64,000 nucleotides of DNA, taken from positions 78,369 to 142,368 of the forward strand of contig NZ_JACHNY010000008.1 in assembly GCF_014199625.1 (NCBI RefSeq), given 5' to 3'. The stretch is from Sphingomonas abaci. GTDB lineage: Bacteria; Pseudomonadota; Alphaproteobacteria; Sphingomonadales; Sphingomonadaceae. Positions 38,774 to 47,599 of the stretch are shown here, one piece after another. The translations under genes were made by a program, and so were the position numbers. Within the stretch, counting starts at the first letter, position 1; every line of letters starts with the position of its first letter. The notes beneath the pieces were generated by a model that ran no database searches, was not told the origin of the DNA, and was given only the letters and a program-made list of their open reading frames with translations.

Positions 38774-40249
38774 TTAGTTGAGGCCCTGCGCGCTCAGCCC
38801 GCGCGAGAAATTGAGCGAAGCGGCCATCGCCGGCGACATGCTGTTCTGCAGGGTCGATTCCAGCATCACGGATTTGTTGATGAGGAAGATCGTCTGATTG
38901 AGCTTGTCGTTCAGCTTGAAGTCGCGCTGCGAGTAGCGGTCACGTGCCGACGCCAGCTGCTCGCGCCATGCCTTGCTGACGTCGACGTCACCCGACTGGA
39001 CCTGGACCGATGACTGGCTGATCCGATCGAGCATGTTGTCGATCATCGCCGAGAGCATGTTCACAGCGACGATCTCGGCAAGAGCGTTCGTCTCACCGGG
39101 ATTAAAGCTCTGGTGTGCCATCGCTTGGACCGCGAGCATTTTGTAGAGCGGGATCGTCGTCATATTGAGGAGCTGCTGCTCCCCAACGTCGAGCGCGCTG
39201 TCGGTGCGGATCTTCGAGTTGATCGAGTCGATCATGCCCTTGATCTTCGTGCGAAGTCCGGTCGCGATCTGAAGATTCTGTTCGGTGACCTTGAGGCACT
39301 TCAGCTGCTCGTCGCACTTCAGAAACTTGACCGGTTGCCCGCCCGTGCCCGTACCATCGAGAAGGGCGGTGACGACCGCCTCCTCGGCAGGCCCATGAAA
39401 GACCACAGCCGGGCCGCCGTCATCGCCACCCTTCGGGTTGACGATGATCGTGCCGACGAGGGTCATCAGGTATTCCGAGAACGCCTGATCGAAGGTGCCG
39501 AACTTATTGGACTTCTGGATTGCGTCCCAGGTGTAGTTGCGCGGCGTGCCGGCCGCATTCTCCGCCACCTTGGGATCGGTGTTGGCGTCGATCGTCGACT
39601 CCTGCTTATTTCCCGGTCCGCACTCCTGACGGGACCGCGCCCAGTCGGAGAAGATACCTTGGCTGTTGCCGATCGCTGCGCAGACGTTGGACCGCGCTCC
39701 GGCCATCTTCGGCCATAGGCCCCCCACCAGGCCCTGCGCTGCCTCGCACGACGAGATGTTCATCTGGTTCATCTGCTGCGCCTTGTTGGCCATGCCATCC
39801 ATGACCTTGCCGATTTCGGGCGAGACGCTGTCGATCGCGAGCTGGAACGCGAAGCCGAGCGCGTTGTTCGCGGTCGCCTTCAGCATAGCGACCATCTCGG
39901 CGCCGTTGATGAACGAGAAGGAGCCGGTGAAGATGTCGATGCCGCCACACCCGGCGCGCACGCTCGGCATCTGGAGATTGAGCGGCTGCACGCTCTTTTG
40001 CGGGAAGCGGGTCCAGACATTGCCCATCGAATAGTATCCGGCGCTCTGGCCCTGATATGCGCTGGGGCCAGTGACATTGGCGGCGCCGCCCGCGTCCTGG
40101 AAGAAGCTATTCATCTGCCCGGCGACGTCGGCACGCGCGATGTCGACCGGGATCATGCTCGCGGCCCCGAGGCACGCGACGACCGCGGCGGACCGCCGCA
40201 GGAAGACGCGGAAGGGGGAGGGGCGGGGTTTGCAGGTGGTAGCGGTCAT
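38774..40249 (-). CDS. traH: TraH, F-type pilus assembly protein
   Basis: A 491-residue protein starting ATG 40249, overlapping the traF stop by one base. A signal peptide (FLRRSAAVVACLGAASMIPVDIARA) covers about the first 40 residues. Typical TraH blocks are GQMNSFFQDAGGAANVTGPSAYQGQSAGYYSMGN, RAGCGGIDIFTGSFSFINGAEM and SCEAAQGLVGGLWP. It is a periplasmic or outer-membrane part of the F-type machine, needed for pilus extension with TraF and TraW. Confidence 0.93.
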   Translation of the reverse strand: MTATTCKPRPSPFRVFLRRSAAVVACLGAASMIPVDIARADVAGQMNSFFQDAGGAANVTGPSAYQGQSAGYYSMGNVWTRFPQKSVQPLNLQMPSVRAGCGGIDIFTGSFSFINGAEMVAMLKATANNALGFAFQLAIDSVSPEIGKVMDGMANKAQQMNQMNISSCEAAQGLVGGLWPKMAGARSNVCAAIGNSQGIFSDWARSRQECGPGNKQESTIDANTDPKVAENAAGTPRNYTWDAIQKSNKFGTFDQAFSEYLMTLVGTIIVNPKGGDDGGPAVVFHGPAEEAVVTALLDGTGTGGQPVKFLKCDEQLKCLKVTEQNLQIATGLRTKIKGMIDSINSKIRTDSALDVGEQQLLNMTTIPLYKMLAVQAMAHQSFNPGETNALAEIVAVNMLSAMIDNMLDRISQSSVQVQSGDVDVSKAWREQLASARDRYSQRDFKLNDKLNQTIFLINKSVMLESTLQNSMSPAMAASLNFSRGLSAQGLN

Positions 40250-41163
40250 CAGAAATCCTGACCCGGCTTGGTGTTGGTGAGCATGAAGATCCGCTCCATG
40301 ACCTCGTCGGCCGACATGACGCCGAAGCCGATGGGCACGGTCTTGCGGGTCACGGTGTCGAAGAGGACGAGCGCAGGCGTGGCCAGCGGCACGCCCATGC
40401 GCTCGCGCTGGCCGCTGTCGACCACGTAATTGGGGAAGGTTCGGCTCGGACCACCATCGGTTGAGACGGCCATCACGGTCATACGATGACTGTCGGCGAC
40501 CGAGCGGAGGATCGGAGAGAAGACCTCGCACGCGGCGCAGCTCTGCGCGAAGAAGTAGAACATGCCGTACCGCTGGCCGATACGAGACAGCGCCTGATCG
40601 CGCGTTGCGCTGCGGTTATCGGTCCAGGCACGCTTGCCGACGGTGGAGACCGGTCGCTGCAGCGTGTAGTCGATGTCGGGGTTCTGCCAGAGCGCGCGCT
40701 GCCAGGTGTCGGAGAAGGTGGAGGCCCGATCCAACTGCTCGCGCTGATAGCGCACATAGGCAATGACGTTGGCCTCGGTCGGCTCGAGGATGGCGCGGTT
40801 CTTCAGCTCGTTGAGCTGCTTGGAGATCGCCTTCATCCGGTCCGTCGCCGATGCTTGAGCCTGCTGGGCAGGTTGCGGGGACTTGGGGGGGGTCTTCGGA
40901 CGCTCGCAATAGAACCACTGCCCGAGGCGGCGCTGGCCGCAGTAGAAATCGTCACCCTGAACAGGCGTATCGACGTTTGCCTCGAGGACCTCAGGCTGCA
41001 CCTGGTCCTCGCTCTCCGCGTCGTCGCCGGCATCGGCCATCGCCACTGATTGGAGATCGAGCGACTGCGCCCCCGCCGGCGCCGCGACCGGCGCGGCAGC
41101 TGCGAGGAGCATGAGAAGCGTGGCGGCGACGCGGCCGCGGCGGTTATCCCTGATCGTCATCAT
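40249..41163 (-). CDS. traF: TraF, F-type pilus assembly protein, thioredoxin-like
   Basis: A 304-residue periplasmic protein starting at ATG 41163 behind GGGGAG, with a signal peptide ending near PAGAQS. The C-terminal thioredoxin-like domain keeps a CxxC pair (QSCAACEVFSP), which is often lost in F itself, and a cis-Pro region near VPLATPALVLFD. It overlaps the upstream hypothetical gene by 20 bases and traH by one base. It may help disulfide formation in the Cys-rich TraN and TraU. Confidence 0.9.
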   Translation of the reverse strand: MMTIRDNRRGRVAATLLMLLAAAAPVAAPAGAQSLDLQSVAMADAGDDAESEDQVQPEVLEANVDTPVQGDDFYCGQRRLGQWFYCERPKTPPKSPQPAQQAQASATDRMKAISKQLNELKNRAILEPTEANVIAYVRYQREQLDRASTFSDTWQRALWQNPDIDYTLQRPVSTVGKRAWTDNRSATRDQALSRIGQRYGMFYFFAQSCAACEVFSPILRSVADSHRMTVMAVSTDGGPSRTFPNYVVDSGQRERMGVPLATPALVLFDTVTRKTVPIGFGVMSADEVMERIFMLTNTKPGQDF

Positions 41164-41551
41164 CGTCGTGCTCCCCGTCGAGCTCAATCATTGCGAGTTG
41201 AAGGACGTGCATCATCCGCGCGACGTCGAGCATCTTGGTGCCCTGATCGAGCATGCGGACGATCCCACGGAGGTGACTGCGGCCGTGCTTGCGGCCCTTG
41301 ATCGTGGCGCGCATCCCGCTGTCGCGGCGCACGAGCCAACCGGCGTCGACCATGCGAGGAAACGATCGCTCGATCTCTCGCGGGTCGATCTGACAGTCGA
41401 ACCAGTGCCCGACCGTCTGTGCGACCTCGCCGGCTGACGTGCCGCGCCCGGAGCGGTGGATCCGCAGGAAGATGGCGAGGTCGAGCACCGACATGTCGAC
41501 GGCGCATGGTCCCCCCGGACCTTCCACATCATTTGCCCCCGTGAAGGTCAT
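41144..41551 (-). CDS. Hypothetical protein between traN and traF
   Basis: A 135-residue cytoplasmic protein. Its N-terminal half (LDLAIFLRIHRSGRGTSAGEVAQTVGHWFDC...MVDAGWLV) reads like a winged-helix fold. The C-terminus is very acidic (EHDDDDDQG). It overlaps traN by 23 bases and traF by 20 bases, so it is part of the operon. The family was not recognised. A regulatory role is possible. Confidence 0.6.
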   Translation of the reverse strand: MTFTGANDVEGPGGPCAVDMSVLDLAIFLRIHRSGRGTSAGEVAQTVGHWFDCQIDPREIERSFPRMVDAGWLVRRDSGMRATIKGRKHGRSHLRGIVRMLDQGTKMLDVARMMHVLQLAMIELDGEHDDDDDQG

Positions 41552-43322
41552 AATACCCCTGAATTTTCTGCTGGATGTCGGTCATGACACTGACCTCGTC
41601 GGGCAATTTCGCGGCGTCCATGAACTCGGCATAGACCTCCGAGAAATCCATTTTCGACAGGTCGAGGCGCTGAAACTCCTCGATGGTGAAGCCTTTGCAG
41701 GTCTCGTCCTTGGGCTTGCCCCACGGCTTGTTGATCTGCTGGCGGCCCTGCTCCTGCAGGATGCGGGATAGCTTGCTGCCGAAGCAGCAATAGGCGTCCT
41801 TCGACGTGACGCAGATGCCGAGCACCTTGTCCGAACAATAGGAGCCGACCTTGTGGCACAGCCCCTTGTCGTCCTTCTCGTCGAGTTGCTTCTCGGCCGA
41901 GCTGCACAGCCAAGGCGTCAGCAACGGCACACCCTTGCCCGAACAGCAATTGGACGCGCCAAAGATCTTCTTGTTGCAGGTCCCGCGCTCGCCGGAAAAG
42001 ACCGTCAGGTTGTTCGGATCGAACTGCTTGCCGGCGTCGCCGATCGAGTGAAGCGCGACGAGCGCGTCCTTGAACTCGGTCGAGGCTTCGCGCTCGATCT
42101 GCTCGCAGTTGCCGTTGAGGCAGTAGACGTCGTTGCCGCAGACATACTGCTTGTCGGTCGACGCCGGGTCATCCGGCAGCGGGCAGCTATAGACGCGCTG
42201 CGATACCTTGCAGGCCCCCGACTGGGGATCGTCGAGACATTCGTCGCGCAGGAATTTGCACTGCTTGTTGTCGTCCAGCGAGCCGCAGTCGCTCGCCGGT
42301 TCGAGCCGTTGGCAGGTAAAGGTGCGCGACCAGGCCCAGCAGCTCTGCGTCACTGGCAAGCCTTCAATCGTGCGTGTTTCAGGGCCCTCGGTGCACACCT
42401 CGGCCGCCTGCGGCGTGCAGCTGGTGTCTGCGGCAAGCGACGGGCAGGTGCCCTCGTTGCGAGTGACGGACACGCTGACTTCGCCTTCCTTCTTCAAGTA
42501 GACCGTGCCGGTGCGAAAATTCTGGTGGCTACCCGTGTCACTGGCGGGAAGCTCGCTCGAACAGGAATAGAGCTGCGCCGTGCCGCTCAGCTTGCCCTTA
42601 CAGAATTTGCGATAGTCCTCGACGTTGGTGCCGCCTGCGCCGAGGTCGATCTGCGCGTCGCAGATGTGCTTCGACACCGGCTCGGTACGGCAGACGCCGG
42701 CCGCGGTCCGAGCCTGCATGACGCTATTGCGGGCAAAGCCGTAGCCCTCGTTCTTGTCGAGAACGCCGTAGTAGAAATAGCGGGCGGTGTTGACGACGTG
42801 CGGGACCATATTGCCGCGGCAGATCTCGTTGGCCTGCGTGACCTTCGAGCCCTTGTTGCACGTCGCTTCGTAATAGCCCTTCGAGCCCACCGATGGGGGA
42901 AGCGCGGTGCAGGTGCCTTGGCTTCCGCCAATGTCCTGCCCGCCGAGATAGGTCTCGGGATCCTTCTCGATCGCGGTGCCCCGCGAGGTCGCAGCGAGGA
43001 TTTCGGCATTGCTGAAGCTCGGCCGCGTGCCGCCCTTGTCGGTAACGGTGCCGTATGCGTCGCTCGTCGGCGCGGCGACTTTCCCATCCATCGTCAGCTT
43101 GTCGGGATCGTCGAAATAGCCCTTCTCTGGCAGATCGGTGCCGCCATACCCGGGCAGCTCCTGCAGCTTCAGCTCATTCGGGCCGAGGCTATCATCGGCG
43201 CGCATCGCCTTGCCCATGGCATTGCCCTGCTGACGCGCCTCTTCGATCGTCGTCTGCGCGATGACGCCGCTGGCGCCACCCACGAGGATGGCGAGAAACA
43301 GGGAGGCGGCGACCCGCTTCAT
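41529..43322 (-). CDS. traN: TraN, F-type mating-pair stabilisation adhesin
   Basis: A 597-residue outer-membrane protein with signal peptide MKRVAASLFLAILVGGASGVIAQ. It is very Cys-rich, with about 35 Cys mostly in the region 190-545, as in other TraN proteins. The C-terminal part carries CNKKIFGASNCCSGKGVPLLTPW and KDAYCCFGSKLSRILQEQGRQ, which are TraN family signatures. TraN of the donor contacts the recipient surface. Disulfide helpers in the cluster (DsbC-like protein, TraF) fit its Cys content. Confidence 0.92.
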   Translation of the reverse strand: MKRVAASLFLAILVGGASGVIAQTTIEEARQQGNAMGKAMRADDSLGPNELKLQELPGYGGTDLPEKGYFDDPDKLTMDGKVAAPTSDAYGTVTDKGGTRPSFSNAEILAATSRGTAIEKDPETYLGGQDIGGSQGTCTALPPSVGSKGYYEATCNKGSKVTQANEICRGNMVPHVVNTARYFYYGVLDKNEGYGFARNSVMQARTAAGVCRTEPVSKHICDAQIDLGAGGTNVEDYRKFCKGKLSGTAQLYSCSSELPASDTGSHQNFRTGTVYLKKEGEVSVSVTRNEGTCPSLAADTSCTPQAAEVCTEGPETRTIEGLPVTQSCWAWSRTFTCQRLEPASDCGSLDDNKQCKFLRDECLDDPQSGACKVSQRVYSCPLPDDPASTDKQYVCGNDVYCLNGNCEQIEREASTEFKDALVALHSIGDAGKQFDPNNLTVFSGERGTCNKKIFGASNCCSGKGVPLLTPWLCSSAEKQLDEKDDKGLCHKVGSYCSDKVLGICVTSKDAYCCFGSKLSRILQEQGRQQINKPWGKPKDETCKGFTIEEFQRLDLSKMDFSEVYAEFMDAAKLPDEVSVMTDIQQKIQGYYDLHGGK

Positions 43323-44066
43323 CTAGCTGGCCTTCGCCATGTTGCGCAGCGCGACGGAGGCGACACCGGCACCCGGTCCGCGGGCCGACACGAAGGTATC
43401 GAGCACATAGCGGACCGAGACGTTACCGGTGATGCGATCGTGCGCGGGCACCGCGGTGCGACAGTTAAGGCCCGAGCACAGGTCGAAGTCGGAGGACACC
43501 GCCACATAGGTCGGCACGGCCTGAACATCGAAGGCACGGAAAAGCCGGGGATCAATGCCGACGTTCGAGAGCTGGTCCTTCTCGGTCACGACCTTGCTCA
43601 ACGCCTCGCTGAACGCCTTCATCGAATTGCCAGGGAAACCGCGAAAGACGACCACACCCCCGGCCTTCGCCGTGTCGGCGATCAGCTGGCGAAGCGCCGG
43701 CACCGGCATCGAGAGGCTGGCGAACGCTATGAACTGAGGCGCGTCGCCCCGGCCTGTCGACGAGACGTTCTGGCTGGCGCCCTTGATGATCTCATCGAAA
43801 TCGAAAGCACCGTCGCCGTTCACCGGCAGGTCGGCTTTCGCCAGCTCGACGAGGTTTCCGGTGGCCTTGGTCTGGACCGCCACGGCTTCTTCGCGGAAGG
43901 CGTCGCCACGATTGCGGACGTGGTCGGCGAACGTCTCGGCATCGCCCTGCATGGCCGCCGAGCGGCGCTTGATGGCGTCGAGATCCAGACCGTCGACGGT
44001 CTGAGCGATTGCCTGAATCCCGCCGATCGTGGCGACCAGAGCGAGGACGATGGTGAAGCGACGCAT
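43323..44066 (-). CDS. trbC: TrbC, F-type pilin assembly protein
   Basis: A 247-residue periplasmic protein with signal peptide ending IQAIAQT. The C-terminal TrbC domain holds FIAFASLSMPVPALRQLIADTAKAGGVVVFRGFPGNSMKAF and a VDPRLF-like block (NVGIDPRLFRAFDVQAVPTYVAVSSDF). In several F-like systems TrbC is fused to TraW, but here it is separate. It ends one base before traN. Confidence 0.92.
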   Translation of the reverse strand: MRRFTIVLALVATIGGIQAIAQTVDGLDLDAIKRRSAAMQGDAETFADHVRNRGDAFREEAVAVQTKATGNLVELAKADLPVNGDGAFDFDEIIKGASQNVSSTGRGDAPQFIAFASLSMPVPALRQLIADTAKAGGVVVFRGFPGNSMKAFSEALSKVVTEKDQLSNVGIDPRLFRAFDVQAVPTYVAVSSDFDLCSGLNCRTAVPAHDRITGNVSVRYVLDTFVSARGPGAGVASVALRNMAKAS

Positions 44067-44078
44067 GTCAGTGGTTCC

Positions 44079-45095
44079 TCACAGCACGCAACAGTTGCGC
44101 TTGCGCCAGACGAGGTAGCCCATGTCCTCGCCCTTCACGGGGAAGGCCCGGCCAGCCTGCGGGGGCATGGTCGAGGCACCTAGAGGCGAGCAGGCATACT
44201 TGCCGCTGACGGTCGGGATCGGGTTGGTCATCTGGACGCGGTATTGCTGCTTGCGCAGCACCGGCATCGGGTACTTGTTGCAGAGGCCCTTGGAGCCCAT
44301 CGTGCCCCACGCGAGGCCCTCGCGGTGGATCTTGAAGGCGAAGCGCGCAAGCGCCAGGCGCGACGCCTGAACGTGGCCGATCGAGGCAGCGATGTTGCCG
44401 TTGACGGGGTACATCGGTCCCTGACAGCCAGCGCACCAGAAGGTCGCATCGAGAGGCAGCTTGGCGGTCGCTGCGATGCAGTCACCGGCACACGCGGCCT
44501 GCGCGATCGGTGAGGAGAAGAGCACCGCCTCAGGATTGATGAGCGCGGTGAGAGAGTCGTCCTGCCAGAGCGGATCGACCTCGGTCATATAGGCGATGTC
44601 GAAGGACGATTGCTCGAAGCAGGCGAAGTCTGCGAGGATCTCCATCCAGTAGAGCAGCGGATATACGTACCAGTGGACATGCCACTTCGACGTGTTCTGT
44701 CCGTTCCCACCTTTCTGCGACGGCCCCGACAAATTGCCCTGTCCGATGTCGAAGCCGGGCGAGATCTTGGTCCCGCCGAGGTTCACGAAACACCATGGCT
44801 TGGTCGACACGTCGGCGAGACGCACCGGCTCCCAAAAGCCGGCCGAAATACCGATGCGCGGGACGGGTGATCCGCAGGCGCAGACGGGCAAGCTGGGGTT
44901 GTCTGTGTCGGGACGATTGCTCGGCCAGATCTTGAGGCCACCGACCGAAAGCGGGAACAGGCACGACCAGCACACATCCGTGATCGGGTTCACGAACTTG
45001 CCGGTACACTTCGACTGCGCCTCCGCGCGCGGGCTCAACACCGCCGATAGGGCGAACACGGAGAGCGCGAGGGTGAGGAGGCGCAGGCCTTTCAC
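44079..45095 (-). CDS. traU: TraU, F-type mating protein
   Basis: A 338-residue periplasmic protein starting GTG 45095 behind GGAGGAGG. The signal peptide ends SPRAEAQ. Many Cys are conserved: CTGKFVNPITDVCWSCLFP, VCACGSPVPRIG, CAGCQGPMYPVNG and the C-terminal CCVL. TraU is needed for DNA transfer rather than for pilus formation. It overlaps the upstream gene stop by 4 bases. A longer frame upstream to 45362 is not used. Confidence 0.93.
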   Translation of the reverse strand: MKGLRLLTLALSVFALSAVLSPRAEAQSKCTGKFVNPITDVCWSCLFPLSVGGLKIWPSNRPDTDNPSLPVCACGSPVPRIGISAGFWEPVRLADVSTKPWCFVNLGGTKISPGFDIGQGNLSGPSQKGGNGQNTSKWHVHWYVYPLLYWMEILADFACFEQSSFDIAYMTEVDPLWQDDSLTALINPEAVLFSSPIAQAACAGDCIAATAKLPLDATFWCAGCQGPMYPVNGNIAASIGHVQASRLALARFAFKIHREGLAWGTMGSKGLCNKYPMPVLRKQQYRVQMTNPIPTVSGKYACSPLGASTMPPQAGRAFPVKGEDMGYLVWRKRNCCVL

Positions 45096-45370
45096 GCGGC
45101 CTCCTCCGGCGAAGTGGCGGCGTCGAGGTAGGCGTTGTCCGCGCGGTTCTTCCGGAAAACGTAGAGCGCCGTGTGAAGGGCCGTCGTCGCGAGGACGGCC
45201 GCCACCACGAAGGACGCGGGGCGACCAAAGAGCTTCACAAGCGGAGAGATGGCGAGGACGCCAACCGCAGATGCCACGCACAGGAACTGGAAGGTGCGGC
45301 GCATACCGCGCAGCTCCGCCGTTTCCGGCGCTGCCATCGGCGTCTTCAGGAGATCGAGCCACAGAGGCAT
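45092..45370 (-). CDS. Small membrane protein between traW and traU
   Basis: A 92-residue protein starting ATG 45370 (MPLWLDLLKTPMA). Two hydrophobic segments lie near residues 30-45 and 52-68. Start and stop overlap traW and traU, so translation coupling is certain in layout. The family was not recognised. It may stabilise the inner-membrane part of the transfer machine. Confidence 0.6.
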   Translation of the reverse strand: MPLWLDLLKTPMAAPETAELRGMRRTFQFLCVASAVGVLAISPLVKLFGRPASFVVAAVLATTALHTALYVFRKNRADNAYLDAATSPEEAA

Positions 45371-46008
45371 CAGCTGTTTCCCTTCAGCTTGATTTCGGAG
45401 AGCTTCATGACGCGGCCGTCCTGCACGGCGACGGCGGGTGTGTGCCGGATGCCGAGCTTGCCCGTCAGGCGACCTTCCTGATCGAAGTAGAAGCGGCGTT
45501 GCCGCGCCGTCATCTCCTCGAGGGGGGAGCCGCTGACGAGGATGATCTTGGCCTTGAGGTCGCTGTATTGGGCGGTCGCCCACGCCATCTCGGCCTTGTT
45601 GTCACCGTCGACGAACACCAGAGCCTGGGTGACGGCGGTGAAATCGAGTGGATTTACCGTCTGACCACGCCGGGCGATGTAGTTGCCCTTTTGATCTTGA
45701 ACGTCGCGCTCGATCGTGATCGTCGGGTCATAGGCCCAGGTCCGCGCTTCGGTCGCGGGGGTGATACCGGCGACGGGTTTCGGACGCCGCACGCGGGCCT
45801 CCGCCCTGCGAGCGAAGGCCGCATTCATGCGATCGATGTCGCCATTCGCCTGCAGCCGCTGGAGCTTCGCCTCGATCGTAGCGAGCAGATCCGGCTCCAC
45901 GATCGGGAATGTCTGCCCGACGATGCCATGGTCGCTCGCGCGGGTCGCCGAGCTCAGCGAAACCGAGAGGAGGGCGACGATCGCGACGGACTCCAGCGCC
46001 CGCTTCAC
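45370..46008 (-). CDS. traW: TraW, F-type pilus assembly protein
   Basis: A 212-residue periplasmic protein starting GTG 46008, which overlaps the peptidase stop (GTGA). The signal peptide ends near SATRA. Typical TraW blocks are GIVGQTFPIVEPDLLATIEAKLQRL, ARRGQTVNPLDF, ALVFVDGDNKAEMAWA and LGIRHTPAVAVQDGRVMKLSEI. It works with TrbC and TraU in pilus assembly. Confidence 0.92.
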   Translation of the reverse strand: MKRALESVAIVALLSVSLSSATRASDHGIVGQTFPIVEPDLLATIEAKLQRLQANGDIDRMNAAFARRAEARVRRPKPVAGITPATEARTWAYDPTITIERDVQDQKGNYIARRGQTVNPLDFTAVTQALVFVDGDNKAEMAWATAQYSDLKAKIILVSGSPLEEMTARQRRFYFDQEGRLTGKLGIRHTPAVAVQDGRVMKLSEIKLKGNS

Positions 46009-46559
46009 AGGATCGGCTTTCCGACGCCGACGATCTTGTTCGCGCACGCGAAGCCGATCGCCGCATACCGGCTGTCAAAGCCATCCTTGTGCGGACTACC
46101 GACGAAATAGCAGTCACGCGGAATGATGCCGGTCGGGCCGGGTACAAGTCGTTCGCCGAACTTTGTCAGCGGTTTCATGTGCGCGACGAGCTTACCGGCG
46201 ACGATGACGTCGGCGCCGCGATGCTCAACCAGGTCGCCCGGCATGCCATAGACGATCTTGCCGAACATCTGCTTCTTTGCACCGAAGTGCCGAACGACGA
46301 GCGGCGAGGCAGGAGGCACGAAGAAGACGTATTCACCGCGCGCTGGCGTCGCAGTTTTGTGGATCACGAAGGCCCAATTCGGCAACGACTCTGACGAGTT
46401 GATGAGCAGGGCGTGGGTATCGCGCCATTCCGCGAGTGCATTGAGCGACGCGCCACCAGCGATGAAAAGGCCGAGCGCCGCCCAAAGCCGTTTCCTCGGC
46501 CGAAAGCGCTCAGTCGGCGCCGGTGCGCTGACCGCGTTACTGGCCACTGGGACCACCAA
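46005..46559 (-). CDS. S26-family signal peptidase (TraF-like, conjugative)
   Basis: A 184-residue inner-membrane peptidase with one hydrophobic segment near residues 27-42. The nucleophile is the Ser in NSSESLPNWAF and the base is the Lys in FGKIVYGMPGD. The C-terminal box GIIPRDCYFVGSPHKDGFDSRYAAIGF is typical of conjugative S26 peptidases of the RP4 TraF/TrhF kind. It probably matures the TraA prepilin or another transfer protein. It overlaps trbI by 23 bases. Confidence 0.88.
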   Translation of the reverse strand: MVVPVASNAVSAPAPTERFRPRKRLWAALGLFIAGGASLNALAEWRDTHALLINSSESLPNWAFVIHKTATPARGEYVFFVPPASPLVVRHFGAKKQMFGKIVYGMPGDLVEHRGADVIVAGKLVAHMKPLTKFGERLVPGPTGIIPRDCYFVGSPHKDGFDSRYAAIGFACANKIVGVGKPIL

Positions 46560-47238
46560 AGGTCGAGACGCTGGCGCCAGCAGCGCTAAGGTCGGGGGCC
46601 GGGGCGGGGACCGCTTGAGCCGTGTCCATCCCTACCGCGCCAAAGGGCGATGGGGCGGGAGCACCAGTCGGAATCTGCGTGACTTCAGGCGCAACGGCGA
46701 CGGGGGCAGCAACGGGAGCAGTCGGAGCCTGTCCACGCATCATGGCACCCATCTGAGCGGGAGAGGCGGGCTGCGGCACGCGAACACCGGTCGAATAGAC
46801 AGCCTTGGCGACCTCGCCGGTGATGTCGGGGACGCTCTTCGACAGGACCGCCTCGCCGACGAGGACGACCTGCCCTGCGGCGCCACGCCGCTGAAGCTCG
46901 GTATCAAGCGCCGCCATGAAGGTCCGCATCTGCGCCTGCACCTGGTCGGGCGGCGTGGCACTGCGGGCCTGCGCCTGCACGTATTCGCCGACAATGCGCG
47001 ATAGGTCCGCCTTCACGATGTGCTGCGGCTTCTCGGCCATAACGGCCTTGCTGATCCACATGGCCCAGATCAGGGCCAGCAGGAGCGCCGCGCCGACAAG
47101 GAGCTGCGGCATCGTGTAGCCCGCGAAGACAGCCCGCCGCGGCACCGCGCGGCCCGATGCACGGACCGGCGTGGTTTCGAGACCGGGCGACAGGCCAAGG
47201 CCATCGTCGTTGCGGTCGACACTCGATGCTTCGGTCAT
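46537..47238 (-). CDS. trbI: TrbI, F-type transfer protein
   Basis: A 233-residue inner-membrane protein. One hydrophobic segment lies near residues 44-64, followed by a periplasmic part with KPQHIVKADLSRIVGEYVQAQ and QVVLVGEAVLSKSVPDITGEVAKAV, typical of F-type TrbI. The tail (about residues 155-233) is rich in Pro and Ala. TrbI affects pilus retraction and length in F. It overlaps the next gene's start by a few bases. Confidence 0.85.
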   Translation of the reverse strand: MTEASSVDRNDDGLGLSPGLETTPVRASGRAVPRRAVFAGYTMPQLLVGAALLLALIWAMWISKAVMAEKPQHIVKADLSRIVGEYVQAQARSATPPDQVQAQMRTFMAALDTELQRRGAAGQVVLVGEAVLSKSVPDITGEVAKAVYSTGVRVPQPASPAQMGAMMRGQAPTAPVAAPVAVAPEVTQIPTGAPAPSPFGAVGMDTAQAVPAPAPDLSAAGASVSTFGGPSGQ

Positions 47239-47594
47239 GCTTGGCGCTCCCGGGCGGCAGGGTCGCGCGGCAGGATGGCGTGCCGGCGGAAGAAGATGAG
47301 GGCGGTCGACAGGATCAGGTGCGCTATACCCACCGTGATCTTGAACTGGTCGACGCGGTCAGATCCGGCCGCCAGATAGCGACTGGTCATGTTCTGGAGG
47401 TGGTGCATCATCCCATCGAGCGACAGGCCGCCCAGGACGAGGAAGAAGAGCACGAAGAGCCCCCACGTCATGAGCAACGTCGTGGCGAGAAAGCCCGCCA
47501 TGTGCAGCCCAAAGTAGAGCAGGAAGCCATAGTCGACCCGTCCGGCCCTTTTGGGCGCGGCGAGCGGGAGAAGGGGGTTTGCGTGCGTTGCCAT
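47235..47594 (-). CDS. Membrane protein between traC and trbI
   Basis: A 119-residue protein starting ATG 47594 (MATHANPLLPLAAPK). Hydrophobic segments lie near residues 26-45, 46-60 and 90-105. It starts 6 bases after the traC stop and overlaps trbI by 4 bases. The family was not recognised, but the position suggests an inner-membrane part of the transfer machine. Confidence 0.6.
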   Translation of the reverse strand: MATHANPLLPLAAPKRAGRVDYGFLLYFGLHMAGFLATTLLMTWGLFVLFFLVLGGLSLDGMMHHLQNMTSRYLAAGSDRVDQFKITVGIAHLILSTALIFFRRHAILPRDPAARERQA

Positions 47595-47599
47595 GACGG

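Noticed and set aside
41853..44183. 776-residue open frame on the plus strand
   Set aside because: It lies opposite traN and trbC, which have clear family motifs, signal peptides and operon overlaps. Long antisense frames are common in GC-rich coding DNA.
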